DNA of 64,000 nucleotides, taken from positions 1,488,001-1,552,000 of the forward strand of contig NZ_BOSI01000001.1 in assembly GCF_018403265.1 (NCBI RefSeq), in the 5' to 3' direction. The translations under genes and the position numbers were made by a program. The stretch is from Paenibacillus sp. J31TS4 (GTDB lineage Bacteria > Bacillota > Bacilli > Paenibacillales > NBRC-103111). Under the pieces are notes generated by a model. The model was given only the letters and a program-made list of their open reading frames with translations. It was not told the origin of the DNA and searched no databases. How positions within the stretch are numbered: the first letter of the stretch is position 1; each line of letters opens with the position of its first letter. Below are positions 45,130 to 52,944 of the stretch, piece by piece.

Positions 45130-45289
45130 ACAGCCCACCGATCCCAGCCGCTCTCCGGCAGAACTGCCGGCGGGCCGGGCAAAAGTTTTGGCAAGGATGA
45201 CAAGCAACAGATCGAGCGGACGGAATAGACTATGGGCATACACCCGCATGCAGGGCGGATTCGGTAATTCTTCCGGCAGGAGGTGCAGC

Positions 45290-45829
45290 ATGAACGGGAA
45301 CCAGCAAAAGGCGTACGTCGTCTTCAACAAGCTGTTCGTCAACAACATGGAGGACTCGTCGGGCATCTTCATCGGCAACACCCAGGCGATCGGCTGGTCG
45401 TCCTACAGCAAGACGAATCAGGGCTTCGGCAGCCTCAGCAGCTCCACCCTAACCAACGCCGTCAGCTTCGTGCAGGATGCGGACATGGTCGATATGCCCG
45501 TGCAGGATACCCGGGCGATCACACTTGCCGAAGCGGGATCGCCCGCGCAAAGTGCCATCGATTTTGGGTCCATTCATGCGAACGTGCTGATGAACGGATC
45601 GGCGATCGACCTCGGGGACAACAAGCAGCTCGGTTGGCGAAGCTCCCGCAAGGTCAATTACGGGTTCGGGAAAGCCCTGGGCCGTAACCAGGTGTCGCGG
45701 GTAGCCAGTCTGCTGCAGGACGACGACGGCGTGGATGCGCCTTTCCGCCACGCCGCCACCATCACCGACTGCGGCCGGCAGGCCGAGCGGAACATCCGCA
45801 TCACCCAGAAGCCGGAAGAAGACGGCTGA
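45290..45829 (+). CDS. Two-domain GerPA/GerPF-like spore protein
   Basis: 179 residues from the ATG at 45290, chosen because CAGGAGGTGCAGC lies just before it. Two tandem copies of one unit: VFNKLFVNNMEDSSGIFIGN + SSYSKTNQGFG + QDADMVDMP (about 10-75), and IDFGSIHANVLMNGSAIDLG + SSRKVNYGFGK + QDDDGVDAP (about 90-155). The IN-x-(V/M)-x(3-4)-S-x-(V/I)-x-x-G-(D/N) strand and the SK-x-(4)-G ... D-x-D-x-x-D-x-P ending are the features of GerPA/GerPF proteins of the inner spore coat, which help germinants through the coat. GerPA/F proteins are normally single-domain and about 75 residues. First gene of an eight-gene operon. Confidence 0.65.
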   Translation: MNGNQQKAYVVFNKLFVNNMEDSSGIFIGNTQAIGWSSYSKTNQGFGSLSSSTLTNAVSFVQDADMVDMPVQDTRAITLAEAGSPAQSAIDFGSIHANVLMNGSAIDLGDNKQLGWRSSRKVNYGFGKALGRNQVSRVASLLQDDDGVDAPFRHAATITDCGRQAERNIRITQKPEEDG

Positions 45830-45902
45830 CGAAGCAGCCGACGGCCGAGGGAGAGGCGAAGGAAGACCAAGGCAGACGCCGACAGCTCGGGGGTGAACCT
45901 AA

Positions 45903-46154
45903 ATGGCCGTTATCATATCGCTCGCCGCCGGAGCGATTAATGTGAATGCTTTGAACAGAGGAAGTGTCATCGCCGTCGGGGAGATTGCCCAGCCGGGATG
46001 GAACCAGAACGGCAAATCCAACTTCGGGAACGGGCAGCTGTTCGGCTCCAACATCCAGACTGGGTTCGTTACCACTCTGGGGGATAACGACGTGGTCGAT
46101 AATCCAATTGCCGAGCTGGATCCCGCCGCCTCCATCCAGTCCCAAACGTTGTAG
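45903..46154 (+). CDS. GerPA/GerPF-like small spore protein
   Basis: 83 residues. INVNALNRGSVIAVGE, then NQNGKSNFGNGQ and LGDNDVVDNPI: the same order of elements as GerPA/GerPF (strand ending in G-D/E, S/N-G-K, Gly-rich stretch, D-x-D-x-x-D-x-P). Length is typical of the family. GGGGGTGAACCTAA precedes the ATG, 73 bp after the previous gene. Assigned from motif pattern, not from an alignment. Confidence 0.65.
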   Translation: MAVIISLAAGAINVNALNRGSVIAVGEIAQPGWNQNGKSNFGNGQLFGSNIQTGFVTTLGDNDVVDNPIAELDPAASIQSQTL

Positions 46155-46186
46155 CGGGCGGGGTCAAGCGAGAAAGGAGATAGCTC

Positions 46187-46486
46187 GTGGCCAAAGAACC
46201 TGTGTCCTGCATCCGCTGCTCGAAGCAGGCGAGCGAGACCGACAAGTACTGCATCGACTGCGGCGCCCCTCTGCAAAACCGCTGCTCCGACGAGCCCGGC
46301 TTGCTGAAGAAGGGCTGTACGTACTTGAATGCTCCTAACGCCGCATACTGCGCCAAATGCGGCGAGCCCACTTTGTTTCAGCTCCACGGGCTGCTGACGC
46401 CCCTCTATCCGTCTGCGAACAAGCCGCTCATCAGCAGGGGAATCGGCGGACAATCCGGCTGGTCCCGCTCCCGGACGGACAAGTAA
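46187..46486 (+). CDS. Double zinc-ribbon small protein
   Basis: 99 residues starting at GTG 46187 (GAAAGGAGATAGCTC upstream). CIRC...CIDC (about residues 8-24) makes one ribbon and a later Cys with CAKC (about 43-58) a second, incomplete-looking one (RCSDEP, GCTYLN, YCAKCGEP). The C-terminal 35 residues are Pro/Ser/Gly/Arg-rich. It probably binds zinc and acts in protein or RNA contacts. Its place inside the GerP-like operon is unexplained. Confidence 0.6.
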   Translation: MAKEPVSCIRCSKQASETDKYCIDCGAPLQNRCSDEPGLLKKGCTYLNAPNAAYCAKCGEPTLFQLHGLLTPLYPSANKPLISRGIGGQSGWSRSRTDK

Positions 46487-46550
46487 CCGCCCGAATGGAC
46501 GACGCACAGGCCGCGTGATTCACGATCCGACAACGAAAGGGTGAAAGGAA

Positions 46551-47015
46551 ATGGATATCGACATGGGGAACTATCCGCTTCGGGGCTGGCAGGAGCTGCA
46601 GCGGTCGCTGCTCAAGCAGCTGCCGCTGCCCGCCGGTCACGGGGAGATCGACCGCTTCGTGCAGCAGACCATCCACGGCTATCTCCGCCATGCGCTGCCC
46701 TATGCTCACGACCGGCATGCCGATGAGGAAGACGACCTCGCCTGCGAGCTGTTTGAGAGCCAGCAGCATATCTACGTGCGCTGTCCGGTCCCAGAGCCGC
46801 TGGCCGTCCGGGATTTCCGCTTGTCCGTGAGCGCCGGCTCGCTGCGCATCGAATTCCCCGGCGCGGTGCAGGAGGTTCGCCTGCCAAGCCCCGTCGTCCC
46901 CGATCAAGCGGTTGCTCACGCGGACGCCCGCGGGATCGAGGTCCGGCTGCCCAAAAGCCGCGAGCCCACTGTCTACCGCGAGATCGCGATCCGGGAGCGG
47001 GACGGAGGAGCGTGA
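46551..47015 (+). CDS. Divergent Hsp20-like protein
   Basis: 154 residues. An N-terminal arm of about 60 residues leads to a beta-rich domain: LACELFESQQHIYVRCPVPEPL, FRLSVSAGSLRIEFPGAVQEVRLP and GIEVRLPKSREPTVYREI. That layout (strand pair, short hydrophobic core, LPKS near the end) is that of alpha-crystallin domains, though the usual G-x-L sequence is weak (GIEVRLPK). GTGAAAGGAA precedes the ATG. Resembles spore-associated CotM/CotP-like Hsp20 proteins in size. Confidence 0.55.
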   Translation: MDIDMGNYPLRGWQELQRSLLKQLPLPAGHGEIDRFVQQTIHGYLRHALPYAHDRHADEEDDLACELFESQQHIYVRCPVPEPLAVRDFRLSVSAGSLRIEFPGAVQEVRLPSPVVPDQAVAHADARGIEVRLPKSREPTVYREIAIRERDGGA

Positions 47016-47026
47016 GCCGCACGGCA

Positions 47027-47135
47027 CGGCAGCGGCATGGGACGCTCGGCAGCGGGCGGAGGGAACTTGACAGCGGTCGTGAGACGCTCGGCACCGGGCA
47101 TGGGACCGCTCGGCAGCGGCCGGGCGGCCCCGCCG
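47027..47135. repeat. GC-rich imperfect tandem repeat, period about 20-22 bp
   Basis: Five degenerate units of a CGGCAGCGGCATGGGACGCT-like sequence fill most of the 208-bp gap between the two Hsp20-type genes. Not coding in a sensible frame. A different GC-rich tandem repeat follows the Hsp20 gene at the left edge. Confidence 0.6.
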
Positions 47136-47223
47136 GCGGACGGGACAGGCCCCAGCCGGCCGGCACATGATTTGCCCCGGCGGCACATATACATAGAGCA
47201 GGCCGACAGCCGGCCAATCAAGC

Positions 47224-47679
47224 GTGGTGATGACAATGGAAGATAAGGAACACCGGCCATCGCAGAAGGAGAGCTCGTCGTTTCACCGGCAGGCGAGCGA
47301 AGTGCTCGGAGAGGAGTTCTGGCAGGATATGGCCGTTCTCCTGCCCAAGCCGGGACCGCGCGTGGATCTGTACCATACGCACACGGCCGTAACGGTCCTG
47401 GCGGAGCTTCCAGGACTTGCGTCCGCGGAGCAGATCGGCCTCTCTCTCGACGGGCAGACGCTGGTGCTGGAGGGCGAAATCCCGTGCGATTATCCCGTGA
47501 CGCAGAACCGGATTGCGCTGCAGGAGAGGTTTTTTGGGAGCTTCCGGCGCAGCATCCCGCTTCCGAAGCCGGTCACGCTCAAGAACAGCAAGGCCAGATA
47601 CAGCCGGGGCCTCTTGATCGTCGAGCTGCAGATCGAGCCGGCGGCGCCGCAGACGCAGATCCCGGTCGACTTCGGCTGA
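47224..47679 (+). CDS. Hsp20/alpha-crystallin family protein
   Basis: 151 residues (start uncertain: GTG 47224, ATG 47230 or ATG 47236, with no strong ribosome site). The alpha-crystallin domain is clear: PRVDLYHTHTAVTVLAELPGL, QIGLSLDGQTLVLEGEIPCDY, QERFFGSFRRSIPLPKPVT and ARYSRGLLIVELQIEPA, followed by the tail IPVDF. Holdase chaperone family. In B. subtilis a spore-coat Hsp20 (CotM/CotP type) exists, so packaging in the coat is plausible given its neighbours. Confidence 0.85.
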   Translation: MVMTMEDKEHRPSQKESSSFHRQASEVLGEEFWQDMAVLLPKPGPRVDLYHTHTAVTVLAELPGLASAEQIGLSLDGQTLVLEGEIPCDYPVTQNRIALQERFFGSFRRSIPLPKPVTLKNSKARYSRGLLIVELQIEPAAPQTQIPVDFG

Positions 47680-47727
47680 AGCCTGCGAAGAGCAGGCTGC
47701 CATCGCATGTGAGAGGGGGGGAAGCAG

Positions 47728-47952
47728 TTGGTGCGCATCCAATTCCAGGAGCTTCGGGTCGGGACTGTCGCGGGCTCGTCCGGGGTGTTCCATGGCCGCA
47801 ATAGCCAGCGGGGCATGAAGCACGTCGCCAAACAGAACCAGGCGTTCGGCACGGTGAATGGGGAGCGGGTCGTCCTGGCGGACATCCAGGCCATGATGGA
47901 GGATGACGATCGGATCGACCTCCACTCCCTCTTCACCCCTCCGAAGACGTGA
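47728..47952 (+). CDS. GerPA/GerPD-like small protein
   Basis: 74 residues, start TTG 47728 (or GTG 47731) after GAGAGGGGGGGAAGCAG. VRIQFQELRVGTVAGSSGVFHG is the GerP-type strand with SSGVF, followed by HVAKQNQAFGTVNGE and MEDDDRIDLHS, again the K-x-N-x-(G/A)-F-G and D-x-D-x-x-D pieces shared across the operon. Stops 4 bp before the GerPC-like gene, so the two are coupled. Confidence 0.6.
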   Translation: MVRIQFQELRVGTVAGSSGVFHGRNSQRGMKHVAKQNQAFGTVNGERVVLADIQAMMEDDDRIDLHSLFTPPKT

Positions 47953-47956
47953 CCGT

Positions 47957-48403
47957 ATGTTTTGGAAAAGACGAAGGTCCCCGCCCCCGCCTCCACCCGA
48001 TCCCGCTGCAAGTGACGTGAACCGGCGCCTGGAGGAGCTGGCCGACCGGTTCGGCCGGATGGAGAAGGCGCTTGAGGAGCTGAAGACAAACGGGACGCGG
48101 GTAACGATCGAGACGGTTCATATCCATCAGCCGCAGCTGGAGAAGCTGGAATACCGGCTGGACCGGCTCGATATCCAGCAGCTGAGCGGCTCCCTGAATA
48201 TGGGCAACAATTTCGGAGCCAAGTTCCAGCCCGCCTCTTCTCCTCCTCCCTTCCAGCGGACGAGGCCGGATGCGGCCGCCTCGTCCGGGGATAGCCGGCA
48301 AACCGGCGGCCCCCGTTCGGACGCTCCATCGCCACCATCCGCAGACGCCGCGAAGCCCGGCCTGGAGCGGACGGAGACGGGGTACCGTGTCCGCCACACG
48401 TGA
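47957..48403 (+). CDS. GerPC-like coiled-coil spore protein
   Basis: 148 residues from the ATG at 47957. A basic, Pro-rich start is followed by a coiled coil (about 20-50: VNRRLEELADRFGRMEKALE) and then IETVHIHQPQLEKLEYRLDRL leading to DIQQLSGSLNMGNNFG. That block parallels the GerPC core (IERIEYKFDQLKIERLDGTLNIG). The C-terminal half of GerPC is replaced by a short Pro/Ser-rich tail. GerPC works with the small GerP proteins in the coat; here it ends the LNMGNN strand shared with the next gene. Confidence 0.65.
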   Translation: MFWKRRRSPPPPPPDPAASDVNRRLEELADRFGRMEKALEELKTNGTRVTIETVHIHQPQLEKLEYRLDRLDIQQLSGSLNMGNNFGAKFQPASSPPPFQRTRPDAAASSGDSRQTGGPRSDAPSPPSADAAKPGLERTETGYRVRHT

Positions 48404-48437
48404 AGAGGCTCATTCATCAAGAGGGGAAGTGACGACG

Positions 48438-48764
48438 ATGCCTTCGATGCTCTGCCCGCAGTTTGTCATCGGCTCGATCCGCATCGGATCGGTGGAGAAC
48501 GCGGCCTGCCTCAACATGGGCAATAACTGGCCGACCAACTTCGAGAGCCACCAGAAGCTGACGCAAGGCTTCGGCTCGGTCAGCGGAGACCGGAATGTCG
48601 TGTCGGGCATCCGCTCGCTCCTGAACGACTCCGATTTCCTCGATATGCTGAATCTGTCCGGGGGAGACGTGCCGGAATGGCTGCAGAACCTGCTTGCCTC
48701 CGCACACGACCCCGGCACGCAGCCGCCAGAGCCCGTCATCGGGCCGAACGCCAGCGCCACTTGA
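48438..48764 (+). CDS. GerPA/GerPF-like protein, last gene of the operon
   Basis: 108 residues from the ATG at 48438 (GAGGGGAAG upstream). CPQFVIGSIRIGSVENAACLNMG is the GerP strand, then ESHQKLTQGFGSVSG and LLNDSDFLDML, repeating the K-x-(T/N)-x-G-F-G and D-x-D-x-x-D elements. A Pro-rich tail follows. LNMGNN is identical to the end of the GerPC-like core encoded just upstream. A strong terminator follows within 30 bp. Confidence 0.62.
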   Translation: MPSMLCPQFVIGSIRIGSVENAACLNMGNNWPTNFESHQKLTQGFGSVSGDRNVVSGIRSLLNDSDFLDMLNLSGGDVPEWLQNLLASAHDPGTQPPEPVIGPNASAT

Positions 48765-48793
48765 CGGCCCTCGCAGCAGCAAATGCGCCCGAG

Positions 48794-48836
48794 CGAAACA
48801 ACCCCCTTGTCCTGCCCGGACAAGGGGGTTGTTTCG
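48794..48836. terminator. Bidirectional terminator of the GerP-like operon
   Basis: CGAAACAACCCCCTTGTCC (48794-48812) / GGACAAGGGGGTTGTTTCG (48818-48836), 19-bp perfect arms. Shared by the convergent dehydrogenase gene. Confidence 0.9.
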
Positions 48837-48904
48837 CGTGAAGGCGGCTCATTGGCCCGTCTGCCGCCTCTTTGGTATCCGGGCCGAATCCTTAAATATT
48901 GGCC

Positions 48905-49831
48905 TCAAAGAACGGAAGGGGCCGCCACCTGGATGACGACGCTTCCTCTCTTGCGTCCCTGCTCCACATAGCGGTGAGCATCCGGAATTTGCTCGAGTGG
49001 ATAACGCCTGTCGATGACCGGCCGGATGGCGCCCACCTCCATCAGCTCCTTGAGGAACATGAGATGGTCCCGGGTCACCTTGGCGATCCCTTGTCCGTCT
49101 ACGGTCACATAAGCTCCGCCCGGCGCCAGCGCCTTCCGGCACGCCGCCTTGCTCAGCTTCCCGACCGCATCAAAAACAAGATCGTACCGCTCGCGTCCGT
49201 CCGCGAACGCCTCTTTGGTGTAGTCGACCGCCCTGTCGGCTCCCAATGCCTTCACCAGCTCCAGATTGGCGGTGCTGCAAACTCCGGTCACGTCCGCCCC
49301 GAAGTGCTTGGCTAGCTGGACCGCGAGCGTGCCGACCGCGCCGGATGCTCCGTAGACGAGAACCCTTTGCCCGCTGCGGATGCTGCCCTTGCGCAAAAAA
49401 TACAAGGCGGTCGTCCCTCCCATCGGAAGGGCTGCCGCTTCCTCATAGCTGGCCCCGGCCGGCATAAGAGCGGCCACGCCGTCTTCGTGCAGGCAGGCAT
49501 ACTCCGCGTGAGCGCCGAACTGCATCCCGGTCAGGGCAAAGACCCGGTCGCCCTTGCGGAACCGTTGCACCTGCCCGCCCACCTCGACGACCTCCCCCGC
49601 CAGCTCAACACCGAGGATCGGCTTTCTCGGCCGGCGAAGCCCCAGGACGATTCGCATGGGCAGCCAGAGCAGGAGCGGGCTATTGAATCCCCGCACCCTC
49701 AAATCTCCCGACGCAACCGTCGTCGCCCCCACCTTCACCAGCACCTCGTGCGCCTTGGGCGCCGGGGCGGGCACCTCCGCCAGCCGGAGCACCTCCGGCG
49801 GGCCGTACTTGGTGCAAACGATCGCTTTCAT
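48905..49831 (-). CDS. Zinc-free MDR-family NAD(P)-dependent alcohol dehydrogenase / quinone oxidoreductase
   Basis: 308 residues. GroES-like N-terminal domain (YGPPEVLRLAEVPAPAPKAHEVLVKV), nucleotide site VLVYGASGAVGTLAVQLAKHFGADVTGV, and no catalytic zinc Cys/His set, placing it with quinone-oxidoreductase-like reductases. It lies 92 bp after a MalT-type LuxR regulator on the same strand, probably its target. Confidence 0.88.
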   Translation of the reverse strand: MKAIVCTKYGPPEVLRLAEVPAPAPKAHEVLVKVGATTVASGDLRVRGFNSPLLLWLPMRIVLGLRRPRKPILGVELAGEVVEVGGQVQRFRKGDRVFALTGMQFGAHAEYACLHEDGVAALMPAGASYEEAAALPMGGTTALYFLRKGSIRSGQRVLVYGASGAVGTLAVQLAKHFGADVTGVCSTANLELVKALGADRAVDYTKEAFADGRERYDLVFDAVGKLSKAACRKALAPGGAYVTVDGQGIAKVTRDHLMFLKELMEVGAIRPVIDRRYPLEQIPDAHRYVEQGRKRGSVVIQVAAPSVL

Positions 49832-49923
49832 GCAGACTCCCCCACTCTTCCTGATTTGCGTTCAGTATAGCGGCGGGAAGGGATGGCGGCACAGCTACTT
49901 AAGTATTGGTTTTGCCCCGCCTC

Positions 49924-52644
49924 TCACAGCAGCCCCAGCAGTTGGGCGCGAGCCACTGCCTCCGTGCGCCGCTTGACCTGCAGCTTGTCGAACAGGATCC
50001 GGTTATACCCCTTCACCGTACTGAGCGCTAGATAAAGCCGCGCGCCGATCTCCTGGTTCGACAGTCCCAGAGCGATCAGCCGCAGAACCTCCGCCTCCCG
50101 CTTGGTCAGCGGCTCGAGAAGCGGAGGGACCGGCTCGGCAGAGGCAGGCGGGGATGGAGACGGGGACTGCCCTGCGGGCTGCCGCTTCCCGGCTTCTCCT
50201 TCGCTCGTCTCCACGCTCTCCCATGCCGCCAGCAGCCGACCGGCATAGGAGGACATCCGCCCATGAGCGGCCGCCTCCGTGAGCAGCCGGCGCATAGGCG
50301 GCCCCTCATCGAGGAAGAGCCGGACGAAGCCGCCGGGCTCACCCATGGCAAGCGCATCGGCGAGCAGTTGCTGCGCCGGGCCCGTCTCGCCCAGCCGGTG
50401 CCGGGCCATCGCCAGCAGGATCACGGCCTCAAGCCGCTCCTGCCGCCAGTCCCGGGCCTCCGCCTCCTCGCGCAGCGGCTCCAGCACCGCCAAGGCGGCG
50501 GCCGCGTTGCCTTCCGCCAGCAGCACCCGGGCCCGGCTGACGGGCGTGCCCTGCTGCTGCGCCAGCTCGGACGCGGCCTCGATCCGGCCCTGCCGCAGCA
50601 GGAGCTCTACTCGCACGGCGGCCAAGGGAGCCAATTGGCGGTCGTACCCATGCCGCCGGGCGGTATGCTCGGCGCTCGCGAGCAGCGCGGCCGCGGCGCT
50701 AACCTCTCCCCCCGTCAGCTCCAGCCGCGCGAGGAACCCCTCCGCCGCCACGGCTCTGTCCGAGTCCTCGAACATCCTCGCGAGCCGCAGCGCCTCCCGT
50801 CCGTGCCGCAGCGCGGCGTTCCGGTCGTTCTGCTGGCGCGCGATGCGGGCGAGCCCGAGATGCGCCTCGCAGGCGGCCGGCAGCGGCGGTTCTCCCGCCA
50901 GTACGAGGACGCGCCGGTACGACTCGGCCGCCTCGGCGAGCAGCGTGTCGGCCTCCTGGATGTTGCCGAGGCCGAGCGCAGCCAGCAGCGTAATCATCGT
51001 GTGTCCGATTCTCTCGCTGGCTGCAAGCGCCTCGGCGTAAGCGCGGCCGGCGGCGGCGCGGTCGCCCTGGAGCTGGCAGGCGTAGCCGAGCGTCCAGACG
51101 ACGGCGGTTCGGACGGGCAGATTGCCCGGATGCAGATGGGCGAGCGCCCGGCGCGACTCGGCGAGGATCGTGTCTGCCCGGTGCCGGCTCACGGCGAGAG
51201 TCGCCCGGATCGAGGCGATATGCCCGATCAGATCGCGGGCCTGGTCCTCTTCCATTCCCGGCACAGGGTGCTGCAGAGCTCGTTCCGCAAGCTCCAGCTT
51301 GGGCTCAACGGCGCCCGACCGCCCCTCCATCAGCAAGGCGGAGGCATGCAGGACGAGGAGTGACGGCCTCGCCTCCAGCTCCGCAGCCGGCAGCGAATCC
51401 AGCCACTGGCGCACAGGCACCACCGCTCCGCGAAAAATCAGGGGCATCGTCCCTCCTTCCGCCAGCCGGGCGGCGCGGCCATAATCCCGGGCGGCCGCAG
51501 CATGCCGAAAGGCTTCCAGCTCCATGCCGTTCGCCTCGTACCATCCGCTCGCCCTCCCGTGCAGCTCGGCGGCGTCCGGACCCGGTTTCCCCCCGGGCGA
51601 GACAGGATTTTGCGCCAGACGCTTTCGCAGCAAATCTGCGAACAGATGATGGTACCGGTACCAGCGCCGCTCGTTGTCGAGCGGGACGACGAAGAGATTG
51701 GCCTGCTCGAGGGCGGCCAGCGTCTCCTCGCCAGAGACGCCGCCTGCGAACGGTCCATCGCTTCCCCCGTTCAGGACGGCCTCGCAGAGGGAGCCGCACA
51801 TCCGTTCGAGGATCGACGTTCTCAAGAGAAAAGTCTGCGTCTCGGCAGACTGCCGCTGCAGCACCTCTTCCATCAGATAGTCCAGGACGAACGGATGGGT
51901 GCCGGTGAACGAGCGGATAGAGGCGGACGGATCCTGGCCGTCCCGCAGCGTGAGCGCGGCCAGCTGCAGGCCGGCGGCCCAGCCCTCGGTACGGGCTTCC
52001 AGCAGGGCGACGGTATCCTCCGGAAGCGCAAGGCCCATCACCTGCTCCAAAAAAGCGGCCGCTTCCGCGACGCCAAAGCGGAGGTCCGCGGCCCGGACCT
52101 CCGTCAATTGGTCCCGGACGCGCAGCCGGGCCAGGGGGAGGTGCGGATCCTCGCGCGTCGCAAGCACCAAATGCATCTGCGGCGGCATGCGTTCCAGAAC
52201 GAGGGCGATCGCGCGATCGACTGCTTCGGATTGGAGGACATGGTAGTCGTCCAAAACGAGAAGGAACGGGTCCGGCATGGCCGCGAGCTCGTTCAGCCAT
52301 ATCGTCAGGGCCGCTTCTAGCGGAGGCGGCTGAGGAGCCCGGAGCATGCCGAGCACGCCCTCGCCGGTATGCGGCGCGATCGTCCTCATGGCGGCGACGA
52401 GACAGGTCAGCAAGCGGGCCGGCTCGCGGTCCTCCTCGTCCAGCGACAGCCAGGCGGCCGGACGTCCGCATGCCGCCGCCCAGCCGCTTGCTAGTGTTGT
52501 TTTGCCGTAACCCGCGGGAGCCGAGAGAAGAGTGAGCTTGCGGTGCAGCCCTTCCTCCAGCCGCTCGAGCAGGCGGGGACGGGGCACTACCCGGGAGCGG
52601 GAATGCGGGAGATGGAGCTTTGTCGATAACAGAGAGAGGGACAT
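49924..52644 (-). CDS. Large ATP-binding LuxR-family regulator (MalT/LAL type)
   Basis: 906 residues. AAA/STAND ATPase at the N-terminus (P-loop APAGYGKTTLASGWA about 42-55, Walker B LLVLDDYHVL), a central TPR-like helical region (about 430-800, Ala/Leu/Arg-rich) that normally binds the inducer, and a C-terminal LuxR HTH (PLTKREAEVLRLIALGLSNQEIGARLYLALSTVKG). MalT-like proteins need ATP and a small ligand to oligomerise and activate transcription. The GC content is very high throughout. Ligand unknown. Confidence 0.92.
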   Translation of the reverse strand: MSLSLLSTKLHLPHSRSRVVPRPRLLERLEEGLHRKLTLLSAPAGYGKTTLASGWAAACGRPAAWLSLDEEDREPARLLTCLVAAMRTIAPHTGEGVLGMLRAPQPPPLEAALTIWLNELAAMPDPFLLVLDDYHVLQSEAVDRAIALVLERMPPQMHLVLATREDPHLPLARLRVRDQLTEVRAADLRFGVAEAAAFLEQVMGLALPEDTVALLEARTEGWAAGLQLAALTLRDGQDPSASIRSFTGTHPFVLDYLMEEVLQRQSAETQTFLLRTSILERMCGSLCEAVLNGGSDGPFAGGVSGEETLAALEQANLFVVPLDNERRWYRYHHLFADLLRKRLAQNPVSPGGKPGPDAAELHGRASGWYEANGMELEAFRHAAAARDYGRAARLAEGGTMPLIFRGAVVPVRQWLDSLPAAELEARPSLLVLHASALLMEGRSGAVEPKLELAERALQHPVPGMEEDQARDLIGHIASIRATLAVSRHRADTILAESRRALAHLHPGNLPVRTAVVWTLGYACQLQGDRAAAGRAYAEALAASERIGHTMITLLAALGLGNIQEADTLLAEAAESYRRVLVLAGEPPLPAACEAHLGLARIARQQNDRNAALRHGREALRLARMFEDSDRAVAAEGFLARLELTGGEVSAAAALLASAEHTARRHGYDRQLAPLAAVRVELLLRQGRIEAASELAQQQGTPVSRARVLLAEGNAAAALAVLEPLREEAEARDWRQERLEAVILLAMARHRLGETGPAQQLLADALAMGEPGGFVRLFLDEGPPMRRLLTEAAAHGRMSSYAGRLLAAWESVETSEGEAGKRQPAGQSPSPSPPASAEPVPPLLEPLTKREAEVLRLIALGLSNQEIGARLYLALSTVKGYNRILFDKLQVKRRTEAVARAQLLGLL

Positions 52645-52881
52645 CGGATCACCGTTTCTGCGCCGCTCGGGACGCGTTTGGAGTGGAGTGCAGCTTTTTT
52701 CTCCATTCTATCGCGACCTGCGGAGTTCTTCCACATTCTGTTAGCAGACCCGTCCCGCGTCAATCTCCGGTCCCAGACCGATGCATGGACTACGGCCTGT
52801 CAACAGACGGGACGTCTTCTCTTTTGCGGCCCGCTCGGTCTCCTGGCCCCATGCCCCCTGGCATGTCCCCCGCCGGCAAAC
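52645..52881. other. Divergent intergenic region
   Basis: About 240 bp between the LuxR gene (minus) and fda (plus). Part of it is AT-richer than its flanks. No gene, repeat or RNA recognised. Confidence 0.4.
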
Positions 52882-52891
52882 GTGCTATAAT
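52882..52891 (+). promoter_or_regulatory. Extended -10 promoter of fda
   Basis: GTGCTATAAT ending at 52891, a TGn extended -10 with consensus TATAAT. No good -35 is seen. The ATG is 54 bp downstream. Confidence 0.5.
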
Positions 52892-52944
52892 GAATAGACA
52901 TGCACAGGCTAGTCCATCCAAGGAACAGGAAGGGAGAATCATCG

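Noticed and set aside
45237-45243. CATACAC before the GerP-like operon as a sigma-E/sigma-K -10
   Set aside because: No -35 of either class is present at the right distance, and the sigma-K pattern CATAnnnTA is not met.
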